64,000 nucleotides of DNA from NCBI RefSeq assembly GCF_001273755.1, contig NZ_LGYA01000001.1:1428512-1492511 (forward strand), in the 5' to 3' direction. Shown here in pieces: positions 56,133-64,000 of this stretch (the first letter of the stretch is position 1; the number at the start of each line of letters is the position of its first letter). This DNA is from Peribacillus butanolivorans. Lineage in GTDB: Bacteria > Bacillota > Bacilli > Bacillales > DSM-1321. Below the pieces are notes generated by a model. It was not told the DNA's origin. It did not search any database and saw nothing but the letters and a program-made list of their open reading frames with translations. The translations under genes were made by a program, and so were the position numbers.

Positions 56133-56180
56133 AAAAGCCTTGGCATTACTGAGTTTCTCAGTTGCCAAGGCTTTTTTTAT
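56133..56180 (+). terminator. Terminator of glnRA
   Basis: AAGCCTTGGCA / TGCCAAGGCTT with an inner ACTGAG / CTCAGT helix and T7. Confidence 0.92.
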
Positions 56181-56225
56181 TTTAATGATATGAGAAGGAA
56201 ACTAGATGATTGACCACATTACATA

Positions 56226-56510
56226 CTATTTCATTTTTAATTGTTCATAATCCATGTATTTTGAATATCCAACTACACTTTTTTCTTCGAGTTCCTTTGA
56301 CATGTGAGCATAGACATCTGCTGTTGTTTGAATTGATTTATGTCCTAAGCGTTCTTGCACATCTTTTAAACTTGCCCCGGATTTAAGAAGTAAAACAGCC
56401 TGGGTATGACGTAAACCGTGAATGGTTATATGTTTTGTAATTCCTGCTTTTCTACATATGCGAATAATAGCCCTGTGTAAGGTGGATTTTGAATGGTGGG
56501 TACCTGTGAA
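56226..56510 (-). pseudogene. Tyrosine recombinase, C-terminal fragment
   Basis: The minus strand reads TGTHHSKSTLHRAIIRICRK, AGITKHITIHGLRHTQAVLL, then ERLGHKSIQTTADVYAHM and ends KYMDYEQLKMK. The His-x-x-Arg, second His and nucleophilic Tyr blocks are present. An in-frame stop at 56511 cuts off everything upstream, including the first catalytic Arg. It sits directly after the glnA terminator, pointing to an old integration event there. Confidence 0.82.
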
Positions 56511-56607
56511 TTATACACAATCTGGATTATAACTAATTCAAAAGGGTATTTAAACCTCATTTTAAATCGAAAAGGCAAATAAAAGTGGACAAATTAATGT
56601 CTATATA

Positions 56608-56638
56608 TTCGCGAACTATTTCCGAACGATTCGCGAAC
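56608..56638. repeat. Three TTC(G)CGAAC repeats
   Basis: TTCGCGAAC (56608), TTCCGAAC (56620) and TTCGCGAAC (56630). The outer copies are 22 bases apart (two helical turns) and each holds the TTCGCGAA palindrome, like operator or recombinase sites. Confidence 0.5.
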
Positions 56639-56756
56639 GATAAACGGACACTTATTCATTTTGGATGTGCTAAAGTAATAGTATGGAAGTTTTGAAGAAG
56701 ACTTCTAAATAAAACATGCACAATTAAAAAGTCGTATATCGTATGAAAAGGAAGAT

Positions 56757-57059
56757 ATGGCTATTCATAAACTGATTAAAGATAATAAAGTGATTAACTT
56801 TAATACAGTTTCAGAAGCAGTTGGTGTATCAAAACCATATTTGTACAAGAATCCAGCAATTCGAGGGCGTATCGAAACACTACGCTCTCAACAAACAAAA
56901 GTACAAACCCAAAAGGCAGTAAAACAAAACATGAACGATGAAAATAAAGATGCTTTGATTGAAATTCTGCGAATGAAAGTGAAAGAGCTTGAAAACAAGA
57001 ATAAAGATTTGACTAAACAACTGAAGAAGTTCCAAGGAAGTCTCTACGATCAGATTTAA
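56757..57059 (+). CDS. Tn554 TnpC-like protein (DUF6262 type)
   Basis: 100 residues. An N-terminal helix-turn-helix (FNTVSEAVGVSKPYLYKNPA, then RGRIETLR) is followed by a coiled coil (LIEILRMKVKELENKNKDL). This pattern is that of TnpC, the accessory protein of Tn554-like transposons. The tnpA and tnpB recombinases are not present here beyond the integrase fragment at 56226. AAGGAAG lies very close to the ATG. Confidence 0.65.
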   Translation: MAIHKLIKDNKVINFNTVSEAVGVSKPYLYKNPAIRGRIETLRSQQTKVQTQKAVKQNMNDENKDALIEILRMKVKELENKNKDLTKQLKKFQGSLYDQI

Positions 57060-57164
57060 AAAATCGGTTTTCGTTATTAAAAGACCAATTTAAGATCTTA
57101 AGAGCGTTTGTTAGAATCTATCAACTAGGCGTTCAGTATTGGAGTGTCATTAGGGGGAAATCAT

Positions 57165-57764
57165 ATGATCTGGGCTTTTATCATATTCTTTTTAGCTACA
57201 TTTGCAATGGGAGTCATTGGTGCACCACAATGGGGGCTTTTTGTCTTGTTGTTCCTTTTTTTGGCTTACCATTTTATATTTTACTACTATCCAGTTCTTT
57301 TTGGAAAAAATGCAGATAAAATCAAGCAATACTTAAGAAAATCAAAAATACCGAATTATCATTTCATTTACCAGCTACTTTACAGTAATGAAGCAGAGGC
57401 GGAAAAAACACTGAATCGCATCAAACAGAAAACAGCTAGGAATCACGCAAACGTCATGCTTCTTACTAAGCAAAAAAAGTACAAAGAGGCAAAAGCACAC
57501 TTATCAAAAATGAAGGATAACAAAGACAAATCCTATTATGGTGCTGTTATTTCCCTTCACGAGGGTAACCAAAACTCCTATAACTCTTATAAAGAACAGA
57601 TAAAGGATACCGTATACCTCTCCTGGCTTGAGGCAGAGGAATTAGTTCTTGAAGGATACAAAAATGAGGCGATTGCGATATTGGATGAACAGATAAAACA
57701 CTTGAGAGGGTTGAAGTTACTTTCTGCCGTACATTACAGAGATTCAATGACTCAGGATGAATAA
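57165..57764 (+). CDS. Membrane-anchored hypothetical protein with helical-repeat tail
   Basis: 199 residues. Two membrane segments (about 2-22 and 25-45) are followed by a basic, helical cytoplasmic part with TPR-like features (AEKTLNRIKQK, YKEAKAHLSKMK, EAEELVLEGYKNEAIAIL). AGGGGG lies 9 bases before the ATG at 57165; an in-frame ATG at 57144 lacks a site. I do not recognise the family. It may belong to the mobile region. Confidence 0.65.
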   Translation: MIWAFIIFFLATFAMGVIGAPQWGLFVLLFLFLAYHFIFYYYPVLFGKNADKIKQYLRKSKIPNYHFIYQLLYSNEAEAEKTLNRIKQKTARNHANVMLLTKQKKYKEAKAHLSKMKDNKDKSYYGAVISLHEGNQNSYNSYKEQIKDTVYLSWLEAEELVLEGYKNEAIAILDEQIKHLRGLKLLSAVHYRDSMTQDE

Positions 57765-57779
57765 ATAGAGGAGAACTTT

Positions 57780-57999
57780 ATGACAGAAGGCGAAGAGTAT
57801 TTAGAAAGTACCCAGAACTTAGAAAATGGATAAATCAATGTGGTGCTTGTAATGATTGGATACAAACCTGAATTGCTACTTGAACTATCAACTTACGGCG
57901 GTGAAACATCAGCCGCAGCTAAAAACCTTAGAAAGTTTTTTAAGGAACTCCCTTTAAATGAGATTGGTCTATGTGATGTTTGTAAGATATTTATAAGGT
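57780..57999 (+). pseudogene. Frameshifted small zinc-ribbon protein
   Basis: Reading across frames gives VFRKYPELRKWINQCGACND, then PELLLELSTYGGETSAAAKN and a terminal ELPLNEIGLCDVCKIF. The CxxC pairs CGAC and CDVC suggest a zinc ribbon. At least two frameshifts break it. Such proteins occur in Bacillus phages, but the family is unnamed to me. Confidence 0.5.
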
Positions 58000-58009
58000 G
58001 AGTTTAATT

Positions 58010-58338
58010 AAATTTTGTCTCAAAAACGAAGATAAAGCGAACGAACGAGAGATTGGGATCGAGTTTGAAGAACTTGAAATCCAGGAAGAAGAATACGATA
58101 TCAAGATGAATTTGGTTTGCTTCTAGGGATTGAAGAAAACAACCGAATAAAGCCAGCTGGCATAATGGAGTTTGTCACTCCTGCAGCAAGGAAGCAGTTC
58201 TAAAACCAGTATCAAGATTTAATTGTAGAGGAGAACAAGAAATTCATATACTTGGACCCCAAGATTAAATGCAGAGTTAAGTTCAGAAACAAGAATGGTT
58301 TGCTACGTATACCTTCTATTGTTGAATATATATCATAA
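58010..58338 (+). pseudogene. ATP-dependent DNA ligase, broken C-terminal fragment
   Basis: From 58105 the frame reads GLLLGIEENNRIKPAGIMEF, VTPAARKQF, an in-frame stop, then NQYQDLIVEENKKFIYLDPK, IKCRVKFRNKNGLLRIPSIV and EYIS. The KPAGIMEFV and IKCRVKFRN-LRIPSFVE-like blocks are typical of LigB/phage-type ATP-dependent ligase C-termini. A preceding acidic piece (58010-58100) is in another frame. Not functional. Confidence 0.6.
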
Positions 58339-58367
58339 CCGTCTATCCATTGGGTAGGCGTTTTTTA
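58339..58367 (+). terminator. Terminator after the ligase remnant
   Basis: CGTCTATCCATTGGGTAGGCG hairpin followed by T6. Confidence 0.7.
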
Positions 58368-58521
58368 ATGAAGTATATTCTTTGTAAACTTGGCATACAG
58401 TCTTACATGTTCGCTAACAAGTAAACGTTCATGTAAAAGTCTTGTGCCTAGTTTAGTGTGAATAAATACCGGTGAATAGTCCCTTTTGTCGAATTTAGTT
58501 AACTAGGAGGGAAGGAAGAAT

Positions 58522-59286
58522 ATGAAATTATCAGAAGTTGGATTTAAAGGTCAAGTTTTTGGATTTATAAAGTTCACATCTTATGTTGAAAGTTTCTTGT
58601 CTGGAGATTTATATATGAACAATTTCAAAAAGTATATTGATATGGAAAGTGTTTTGGGAGAAAAAGGTGTAGGAGACAAATTTGAAGCAGCACATGTTTT
58701 TACGGATTTAACATTGAATTTCTTTACTCAAGATACCTATGAATTAGTAATGTCGGGGCGAACTAAGAAGATGAATTTTAGAAAAAATATAAATGAAAAA
58801 AGACCATTATATTGTATGTTTGCAATTGTCGGTGATATGTTAAAAGTGGTTAAAGAGGATGAAAAGTATTACTATACTAAATTTGATTTACCTAAAGAAC
58901 AAATCGATAAAATGATTAGGGAGTTCGGAGATAGATTAATTTTTGTTAATCCATCGCAATTTATTGACAGAATTACTAAAACATTTAATGAAAAAGGATA
59001 TGCTTACAGAGGGGGGTTGGTAAAGTATGATGATTATAACATCAATTCCTCAGCTAGGATGAGCTCTTATAAAAATCAAGGGACAGATATTTATTTTTGG
59101 AAAGATAAATACTTTGAAAATCAATATGAATATCGAATAGTTCTCACAAATCAAGAAGTTGATGAAGCTTTAATTGTGAACGTAGGTGATATTTCAGACA
59201 TTAGTACTATATTTAATGCAAATGAATTTTTTAGTGATAAATTTGAAATAAGGTTACGAAAGAAATTGAATCTAAGCATCCATTAA
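58522..59286 (+). CDS. Hypothetical protein, phage-associated
   Basis: 254 residues, no signal peptide. The N-terminus FGFIKFTSYVESFLSGDLYM and the GVGDKFEAAH segment recall DUF2971-like layouts in which an uptake or damage-sensing function is suspected but unproven. GGAGGGAAGG precedes the ATG, so it looks intact and expressed. No family named with confidence. Confidence 0.6.
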   Translation: MKLSEVGFKGQVFGFIKFTSYVESFLSGDLYMNNFKKYIDMESVLGEKGVGDKFEAAHVFTDLTLNFFTQDTYELVMSGRTKKMNFRKNINEKRPLYCMFAIVGDMLKVVKEDEKYYYTKFDLPKEQIDKMIREFGDRLIFVNPSQFIDRITKTFNEKGYAYRGGLVKYDDYNINSSARMSSYKNQGTDIYFWKDKYFENQYEYRIVLTNQEVDEALIVNVGDISDISTIFNANEFFSDKFEIRLRKKLNLSIH

Positions 59287-59529
59287 TTGGGTGCTTTTTA
59301 ATTGCTCTAAAACGAGATTCCTAAAGAAAATCTTTAAAGAAAATAAATAAAGAAAACCCTCTGAATTGTTCATTTAGGTTTATATAATCGGTAATAAAGA
59401 AAAGGGAAGGCATTCAAATTGGCGGTGTTGTCTCAGAATTAATAAGGGGAACATAACAATGTTTTTGGATGAGTCTACAAGTATTTAATGAATATGCCTG
59501 GGCACAATAACCTTAAAAGGGGTGTGCTG

Positions 59530-59685
59530 ATGAAAAAAGAAAATCGCTCTTCTGATGAACCTACAATTGCTGAAGGAATTAATACAGAAGATGAATTGAA
59601 AAGAGATGCTACTAAAGAAGAGATTGATAAAGGCGATTATACGAAAGTAACCACTTTGTCTCTTGATGAGAACGATCCTAGTTAA
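59530..59685 (+). CDS. Small hypothetical protein
   Basis: 51 residues, very hydrophilic and acidic (MKKENRSSDEPTIAEGINTE start). AAAAGGGGTG precedes the ATG at 59530; an in-frame ATG at 59488 is possible. A terminator follows immediately. Confidence 0.5.
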   Translation: MKKENRSSDEPTIAEGINTEDELKRDATKEEIDKGDYTKVTTLSLDENDPS

Positions 59686-59711
59686 AACACCGTTTCCCGC
59701 GGTGTTTTTAT
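59684..59711 (+). terminator. Terminator
   Basis: AAAACACCG / CGGTGTTTT stem followed by TA-rich sequence. Confidence 0.8.
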
Positions 59712-59734
59712 TTTGGATAAGAAAGGTGTTCAAG

Positions 59735-59929
59735 ATGAAGTTTGCTGACCATCATTTATCTAAATTGGACATTCAGAAGTTTAATCAACTTAGAAGAGGC
59801 AGCCATCAGAGTAAACCCGAATCCAAGCCTAAGAGAAAAGAAGAATTAAATTTTAAAGATGTTAAGGAGTTAATGGGAATGAATCGTGATATCTATAAGC
59901 GTGTGAATGGAGCTGTTAGGAGGAAATAA
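59735..59929 (+). CDS. Small basic hypothetical protein
   Basis: 64 residues starting MKFADHHLSKLDIQKFNQLR, with GAAAGGTG upstream. Basic and probably helical (KDVKELMGMNRDIYKRV). Phage-like position, function unknown. An in-frame upstream start at 59663 overlaps the terminator and is rejected. Confidence 0.5.
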   Translation: MKFADHHLSKLDIQKFNQLRRGSHQSKPESKPKRKEELNFKDVKELMGMNRDIYKRVNGAVRRK

Positions 59930-59943
59930 AATTGTGAAGTCTA

Positions 59944-59971
59944 AATTAAAAAGCACCTAATAAAGGTGCTT
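59944..59971 (-). terminator. Terminator for the minus-strand membrane gene
   Basis: AAGCACCT / AGGTGCTT stem; the T run lies on the minus strand. Confidence 0.75.
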
Positions 59972-59972
59972 A

Positions 59973-60443
59973 CTAGTTATATATCTTTTTAAAGTAATGA
60001 ACAAACATTATGTTCATGACAATTTCGACTATAGCAGCGATAATTACATCGATCAGATTAGTTTCATCCATAGAATGATAAGGTGCAAAGAATCCTATAT
60101 ATATAAAACCAATGATAGTTAAAAGTATGGTCCATAAGATGTTCCGTAAAAACAGCGGAATCATTAAGCTAAAAAAGGGCAAGAAGAAATCTAAATCTTT
60201 TCTACTTCTCTTTTTATAAATACTGATTAACAGATAGATTGCAATCACATTGATTATAATAAACAAAAAAAGATCAATAACATCATACCTATTCATTGAA
60301 GAAGGATTATAGACTACAGGAAGTGAAAGCACAGTAAGAGCAACTATTGCCCAAAAAGTAATGCTGTAGCTTTTCCTTTGTTTGTCATTTACTGTTCTTT
60401 CCTTTAAGGCCGTAACGAGTTTGTTAATATTCCAGATATACAT
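59973..60443 (-). CDS. Four-helix membrane protein, hypothetical
   Basis: 156 residues with four or five hydrophobic segments (about 28-46, 58-76, 90-115, 130-150) and a basic KKRSRKD loop. AAGGAG lies 6-7 bases before the ATG. Only member of the region on this strand, with its own terminator; possibly a morphogenetic or moron gene. Family not recognised. Confidence 0.6.
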   Translation of the reverse strand: MYIWNINKLVTALKERTVNDKQRKSYSITFWAIVALTVLSLPVVYNPSSMNRYDVIDLFLFIIINVIAIYLLISIYKKRSRKDLDFFLPFFSLMIPLFLRNILWTILLTIIGFIYIGFFAPYHSMDETNLIDVIIAAIVEIVMNIMFVHYFKKIYN

Positions 60444-60559
60444 GGTTGTCTCCTTATGTAATAGATTATCAGACTAATTATAGGTTAGGGTTCACTGAAA
60501 AGCTATCTTTATTAAGATAGTAGGGGGAGGTCTTGGGTCTATTATGATCGTGATATTTC

Positions 60560-60676
60560 ATGGGTAAGCAAGCTCACTATAATAAATACAAGCGTGATAA
60601 AGAAGCCAAGAGGTTCTATAACTCATCTGCTTGGAAGAAGTTTCGTGCAGTTGTATTTGCGAGAAGTTGCTGTTAA
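60560..60676 (+). pseudogene. N-terminal piece of a first HNH-type gene
   Basis: 38 codons, MGKQAHYNKYKRDKEAKRFY then NSSAWKKFRAVVFARSC, resembling the FYxSxAWKKxR start of phage HNH endonucleases. The frame stops at 60676 and the sequence runs straight into a second HNH gene in another frame. Confidence 0.55.
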
Positions 60677-61121
60677 CTTGGCAGAGTACAAGACAGATGA
60701 ACAGAAGCGTAAGTTTTACAAGTCTGGTGAATGGAATAAGTTAAGGCTCAAAGCTCTAGAGAGAGATAACCATGAGTGCCAACAGTGTAAGCGCGAGGGC
60801 AGAGTCCATGTGGATTCAGTTAAAGTGGAGGGTGAACGGAAAAGTATCGAGTTGAATGTGCATCATAAGTATGAGATTGAAGATTATCCTCAATTAGCTT
60901 TTGTATTGGATAACTTGGAAACACTGTGCTTGAACTGTCATAACAAAATACACAATAGAGTATTTGGAGACAGAAAAAGAAAAAATGGGATGACGAGAGA
61001 TGGTAACACCTCCCACCAAATTATTTCAATCATCAAAAAAAACCCGGGGACCAGGGAGGGGGTCGTTTCCCAGATTTATCATCAATTTTTCACGTTAGGG
61101 GGGTGGGTACATGGCGGTTAA
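60594..61121 (+). CDS. HNH endonuclease
   Basis: The core (about residues 30-130) shows KFYKSGEWNKLRLKALERDN, CxxC in ECQQCKREGR, the HH catalytic block ELNVHHKYEIEDYPQLAF, and LCLNCHNKIHNR. HNH nucleases beside terminase genes assist DNA packaging in many phages. The first ~28 codons come from a different frame of an upstream HNH gene and are probably not native; the true start is unclear. The 3' end overlaps the small terminase start. Confidence 0.75.
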   Translation: MIKKPRGSITHLLGRSFVQLYLREVAVNLAEYKTDEQKRKFYKSGEWNKLRLKALERDNHECQQCKREGRVHVDSVKVEGERKSIELNVHHKYEIEDYPQLAFVLDNLETLCLNCHNKIHNRVFGDRKRKNGMTRDGNTSHQIISIIKKNPGTREGVVSQIYHQFFTLGGWVHGG

Positions 61122-61410
61122 GATCACGGTACTTAAAGAACAGGTAATGAACAAATTAAATTTGGATGATTTGATCCAAGTTAAGAAAGTGGAAAGGTAT
61201 ATCGATTTGGTCAAGTCTTTTAGAAGGGTTAATAAAATCATTATCAAAGAGGGAGAATCCGTTAAAACGAAAAATGGATCCCAGTCTTATACTAAAACCC
61301 CCCTGATTGGTGAACGGAATAAGATTAATGCATCTTTATTGAGTATAGAAAAGTCATTTGGTTTCGAGGGTGAAAAGGAGATCAAGCATAGCGCTAGTGA
61401 CCTTATATGA
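61111..61410 (+). CDS. P27-family phage terminase small subunit
   Basis: 99 residues. The YTKTPLIGERNKINASLLSI segment is characteristic of P27-type small terminase subunits. Position between HNH and the large terminase supports this. GGGGGG precedes the ATG. It overlaps the next gene by 4 bases. Confidence 0.75.
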   Translation: MAVKITVLKEQVMNKLNLDDLIQVKKVERYIDLVKSFRRVNKIIIKEGESVKTKNGSQSYTKTPLIGERNKINASLLSIEKSFGFEGEKEIKHSASDLI

Positions 61411-63041
61411 TTTCAAATAAATACGTTGATAAATATATTGACTTGTATGAGTCGGGTAAAATCAAGCTCAATGAAGAGCGTGTAATGTTAATTGATTATC
61501 TACAAAAACACGTGTTGATACGTGATGATATATATTTTGATGAAGAACTAATCGAAAACTTTATTAAATTTGCAGAAAAATGGTACTTCCCACTAGCGCC
61601 TTTTCAAAAATTTATTTCGGCGTTTGTCTTTCTTTTTTATAAAGAGGATAACGCTGTTTTTTATGAGCAATTTCTAATCATGATGGCTCGTGGTGGCGGG
61701 AAGAATGTACTTATATCTGCATTGGGTCATTTCTTTATAAGTCCTTTGCATGGTATCCCAAGGTACAATATCTCTATTTTTGCCAACAATGAAAAGCAAG
61801 CAAAGGTCTCTTTTAGAGAGGTTTATGAAACAATCGAGTCGCATGAATTATTGGAAGACATGTTTTATCGCTCAAAAGTTGAAATAACAGGAAATGATAC
61901 AAAAAGTGTAATGCAATACCACACATCGAACGCAGGATCTAAAGATGGCCTTCGTGATGGGTGTGTGATCTATGATGAGATTCACCGATATGAAAATTTT
62001 GATGTTGTAAACGTATTCTCTAGCGGACTTGGAAAAGTGCCGAATGCTAGGGAATTTTTTATAGGCACGGATGGATATGTCCGTGAAGGATTCTTAGACA
62101 AAATGAAAGAACGCGCCATGAACATCCTGGAAGGTAAAGACCTAGATGACCCTCTATTCCCTTTCATATGTAAAATTGATGACCCTAAAGAGGTTGACAA
62201 TCCCGAGGTATGGAAAAAGCGAATCCTATGTTTAGTGAACCGAGAAGTTCTTATGCAAAGGGATTATTCAAAAAGGTACGTACCCAATTTAAACAACTAG
62301 TTAATAATCCTTCAAATCGTGAAGAGTTTATGACCAAACGGATGAACCTTCCGGAAGTGGACTTGGCAAAAAGTGTAGCAAGCTGGGAAGATATCTTGGC
62401 CACAAACAGACGATTCCCTGACTTATCGCACCGAACCTGTGTAGGAGGTTTGGATTTTGCCAGTATCAAAGACTTTGCTGCAGTCGGGTTGCTTTTTAAA
62501 GTAGGTGAGGATTACGTTTGGAAATCCCACTCATTCGTTCGTAAAGGATTTTTGGATACCGTTAAGTTAAAAGTACCTATCAAAGTATGGGAAAAGCCTA
62601 GGGTAACTTACAATTGTGGACGAGCCTGTTATAGGTATCCGTCACATTGTGAACTGGTTTGTAGAAATGCGAGAGCTATACGGCTTAACCAAGATTGTTG
62701 CCGATACGTTCCGTTTGGATTTGGTAAGAACAGCATTAGAGGCGGAGGGGTTCGAATTAGAATTTATCCGTAATCCTAAAGCCAGTCGTTCTTTGTTAGC
62801 CCCACGAGTAGAGACTTTATTTGCAAAACACAATACTATCTTTGGGGACAATCCACTCATGCGATGGTACACGAATAATGTATTTGTCCACATAAAAAAA
62901 GACGGTAACAAGGAGTACCTGAAGAAGGACGAATTCAGAAGGAAAACAGATGGATTCCAGGCGTTTATCCACTCTTTATTTAAAGCAGATGAAATTTTAG
63001 TGGATGATGTGGACTTTTTCTTGGATGATATAGATTTTTAA
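61407..63041 (+). pseudogene. Phage terminase large subunit, frameshifted
   Basis: About 545 codons in three pieces. Piece 1 (61407 to ~62220) has the ATPase: Walker A LIMMARGGGKNV and Walker B CVIYDEIH. Piece 2 (~62220-62600, read as ANPMFSEPRSSYAKG onward to FAAVGLLF) holds the start of the nuclease domain. Piece 3 (~62608-63041, VDEPVIGIRHIVNWFVEMRE to DDIDF) ends it. Two frame changes, near 62220 in an A5 run and near 62600, make it inactive unless they are sequencing errors. No portal or capsid genes follow. Confidence 0.82.
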
Positions 63042-63458
63042 AAGGCTCACTTAAAGGATGTTGTTGATTTTCTTGTTGAACTAACTGGGAAGGGTGTTGA
63101 AAGAAGGTGTTACTTTGGTGAACTAAAGGGGCAGTTAGTTCAATAAGAACCTTTTTAAAACGCCTAAATTAATTAATATTCCATGCCTTTTATCCTTAAT
63201 TACTTAAGAGAAAGGGAAATTTGATGAAACAACTATCCCATCATTTGCTGCGATCTTTGTAACCTAAAATCGATTGGATGATGAATTTATTTCTTTTTAT
63301 TATGAATTATTGATTTTAGTAGACGCTTGTCTATTCAATATTTTAATACCACCATATTTTATAGTAAGTATTTGAAAGAGACTAGTGATGATTTGATAAT
63401 TATGATGTAGCAGTTATTATTTTAGACTTTAATAGGTAACCAAAAGGGAGCGTTAGGA
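63042..63458. other. Gap after terminase
   Basis: No gene. A perfect 10-bp inverted repeat (GAACTAACTG 63078-63087 and CAGTTAGTTC 63132-63141) is the only structure noted; portal genes expected in a phage are absent. Confidence 0.5.
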
Positions 63459-63998
63459 ATGGCAGATAAAACATTCGATGTAAAAATCAGTGACGATTTA
63501 CACAATAAAGTTATGCGAATGATAAATTCAAGTGGAGTTACGTCAAAAGAATGGTTTGAAAAGGCGGTAGTATTAACTGAAATTCATGGTTTAAACATAG
63601 CTGTAGGTGATCATAATGAATACTTTTCAGAACTTGAAGTCCATACGACTCGTATTCATGAGTTAGTGGCTAACATGATTAAACGAAAAGTTTATTTAAA
63701 AGAGGAATTAGCAACAAAAAATGAAGATATAGCTTCAATTGCAACAAGCCTTGAAAACAACAATAATGAAATTGCAGAACTTCATAAGCAAATAGACGAA
63801 ATGAGAACAACCAATGTAAATAATTATTCATTGAATGGGGTGTTAAGCAGACTAGTAGCTGAGCAAGAAATACAGCTAAAAGATTTAAAAGAAGTAATTA
63901 GCACCAAAGAAAAAGTAATTGTGTCATTTGCTGAAAGTCTAGAAAACAGCAAAATAGAAAATGCAGAACTTCATAAGCAAGTAGACGCAATGAAATGA
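63459..63998 (+). CDS. Ribbon-helix-helix-like plus coiled-coil protein
   Basis: 179 residues. The N-terminus KTFDVKISDDLHNKVMRMIN followed by SSGVTSKEWFEKAV resembles a ribbon-helix-helix DNA-binding unit. The rest is a long coiled coil with two similar segments (SLENNNNEIAELHKQIDEMR and SLENSKIENAELHKQVDAMK). AAAAGGGAG precedes the ATG. Similar designs occur in plasmid/phage partition or KfrA-like proteins; the role is inferred. The stop codon is two bases from the window end. Confidence 0.6.
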   Translation: MADKTFDVKISDDLHNKVMRMINSSGVTSKEWFEKAVVLTEIHGLNIAVGDHNEYFSELEVHTTRIHELVANMIKRKVYLKEELATKNEDIASIATSLENNNNEIAELHKQIDEMRTTNVNNYSLNGVLSRLVAEQEIQLKDLKEVISTKEKVIVSFAESLENSKIENAELHKQVDAMK

Positions 63999-64000
63999 AA

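Overview
The window is a low-GC, endospore-forming Firmicute chromosome of the Bacillus type; the mix of genes suggests Peribacillus or a close relative, but the genus is an inference. The main evidence is two conserved blocks in the same order as in Bacillus subtilis. The left block (1-14.6 kb) is ymdB (partial), spoVS, a dipeptidase, korA-korB, a low-complexity coat-like gene, tdh, miaB, ymcA, cotE, mutS and mutL. The right block (48.2-56.2 kb) is miaA, hfq, spoVK, a TRIC-type channel gene, hflX, ynbB, glnR and glnA. These blocks cover spore formation, mismatch repair, tRNA modification and nitrogen assimilation.

The blocks are separated by about 33.5 kb of accessory DNA between mutL and miaA, an interval that in B. 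subtilis also holds large inserted material (the pks region). From left to right it holds: a 4.4 kb integrative-element remnant with a truncated tyrosine recombinase, a Lys-Asp-repeat protein with a possible nucleotide-binding fold and a CotA-type laccase, bounded by a direct repeat of the mutL 3' end; a cupin protein; an OPT peptide transporter overlapping a PqqD-like gene; an SDR oxidoreductase; a methyltransferase; an OFA-family transporter with a foldable leader; a GntR-controlled chitobiose/cellobiose PTS operon (IIB-IIC-IIA-GH4-ChbG); the yjlC-ndh pair; a zinc-free MDR dehydrogenase; an IS110 fragment; an XRE-cupin regulator divergent from azlCD; an orphan SUKH protein; a complete BceRS-BceAB peptide-antibiotic module; and an orphan histidine kinase.

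Downstream of glnA (56.2-64 kb) the sequence becomes a decayed mobile region. It has an integrase C-terminal fragment, a Tn554 TnpC-like gene, broken zinc-ribbon and ATP-dependent DNA ligase genes, small phage-like genes, a rearranged HNH endonuclease, a P27-type small terminase and a large terminase gene broken by at least two frameshifts. This reads as a dead prophage or composite island.

Several regulatory sites can be read directly: a promoter with a CcpA cre box and a CodY-like box before korA, twin TTGTANNNACAA operators around the PTS promoter, an exact BceR box before bceA, two GlnR boxes at the glnR promoter, and overlapping divergent promoters between the XRE gene and azlC. No tRNA, rRNA or CRISPR array was recognised. 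The observations most worth checking are the att-like repeats around the laccase element, the possible leader RNA before the OFA transporter, the Lys-Asp-repeat protein, and the structured GC-richer patch near 39.7 kb.
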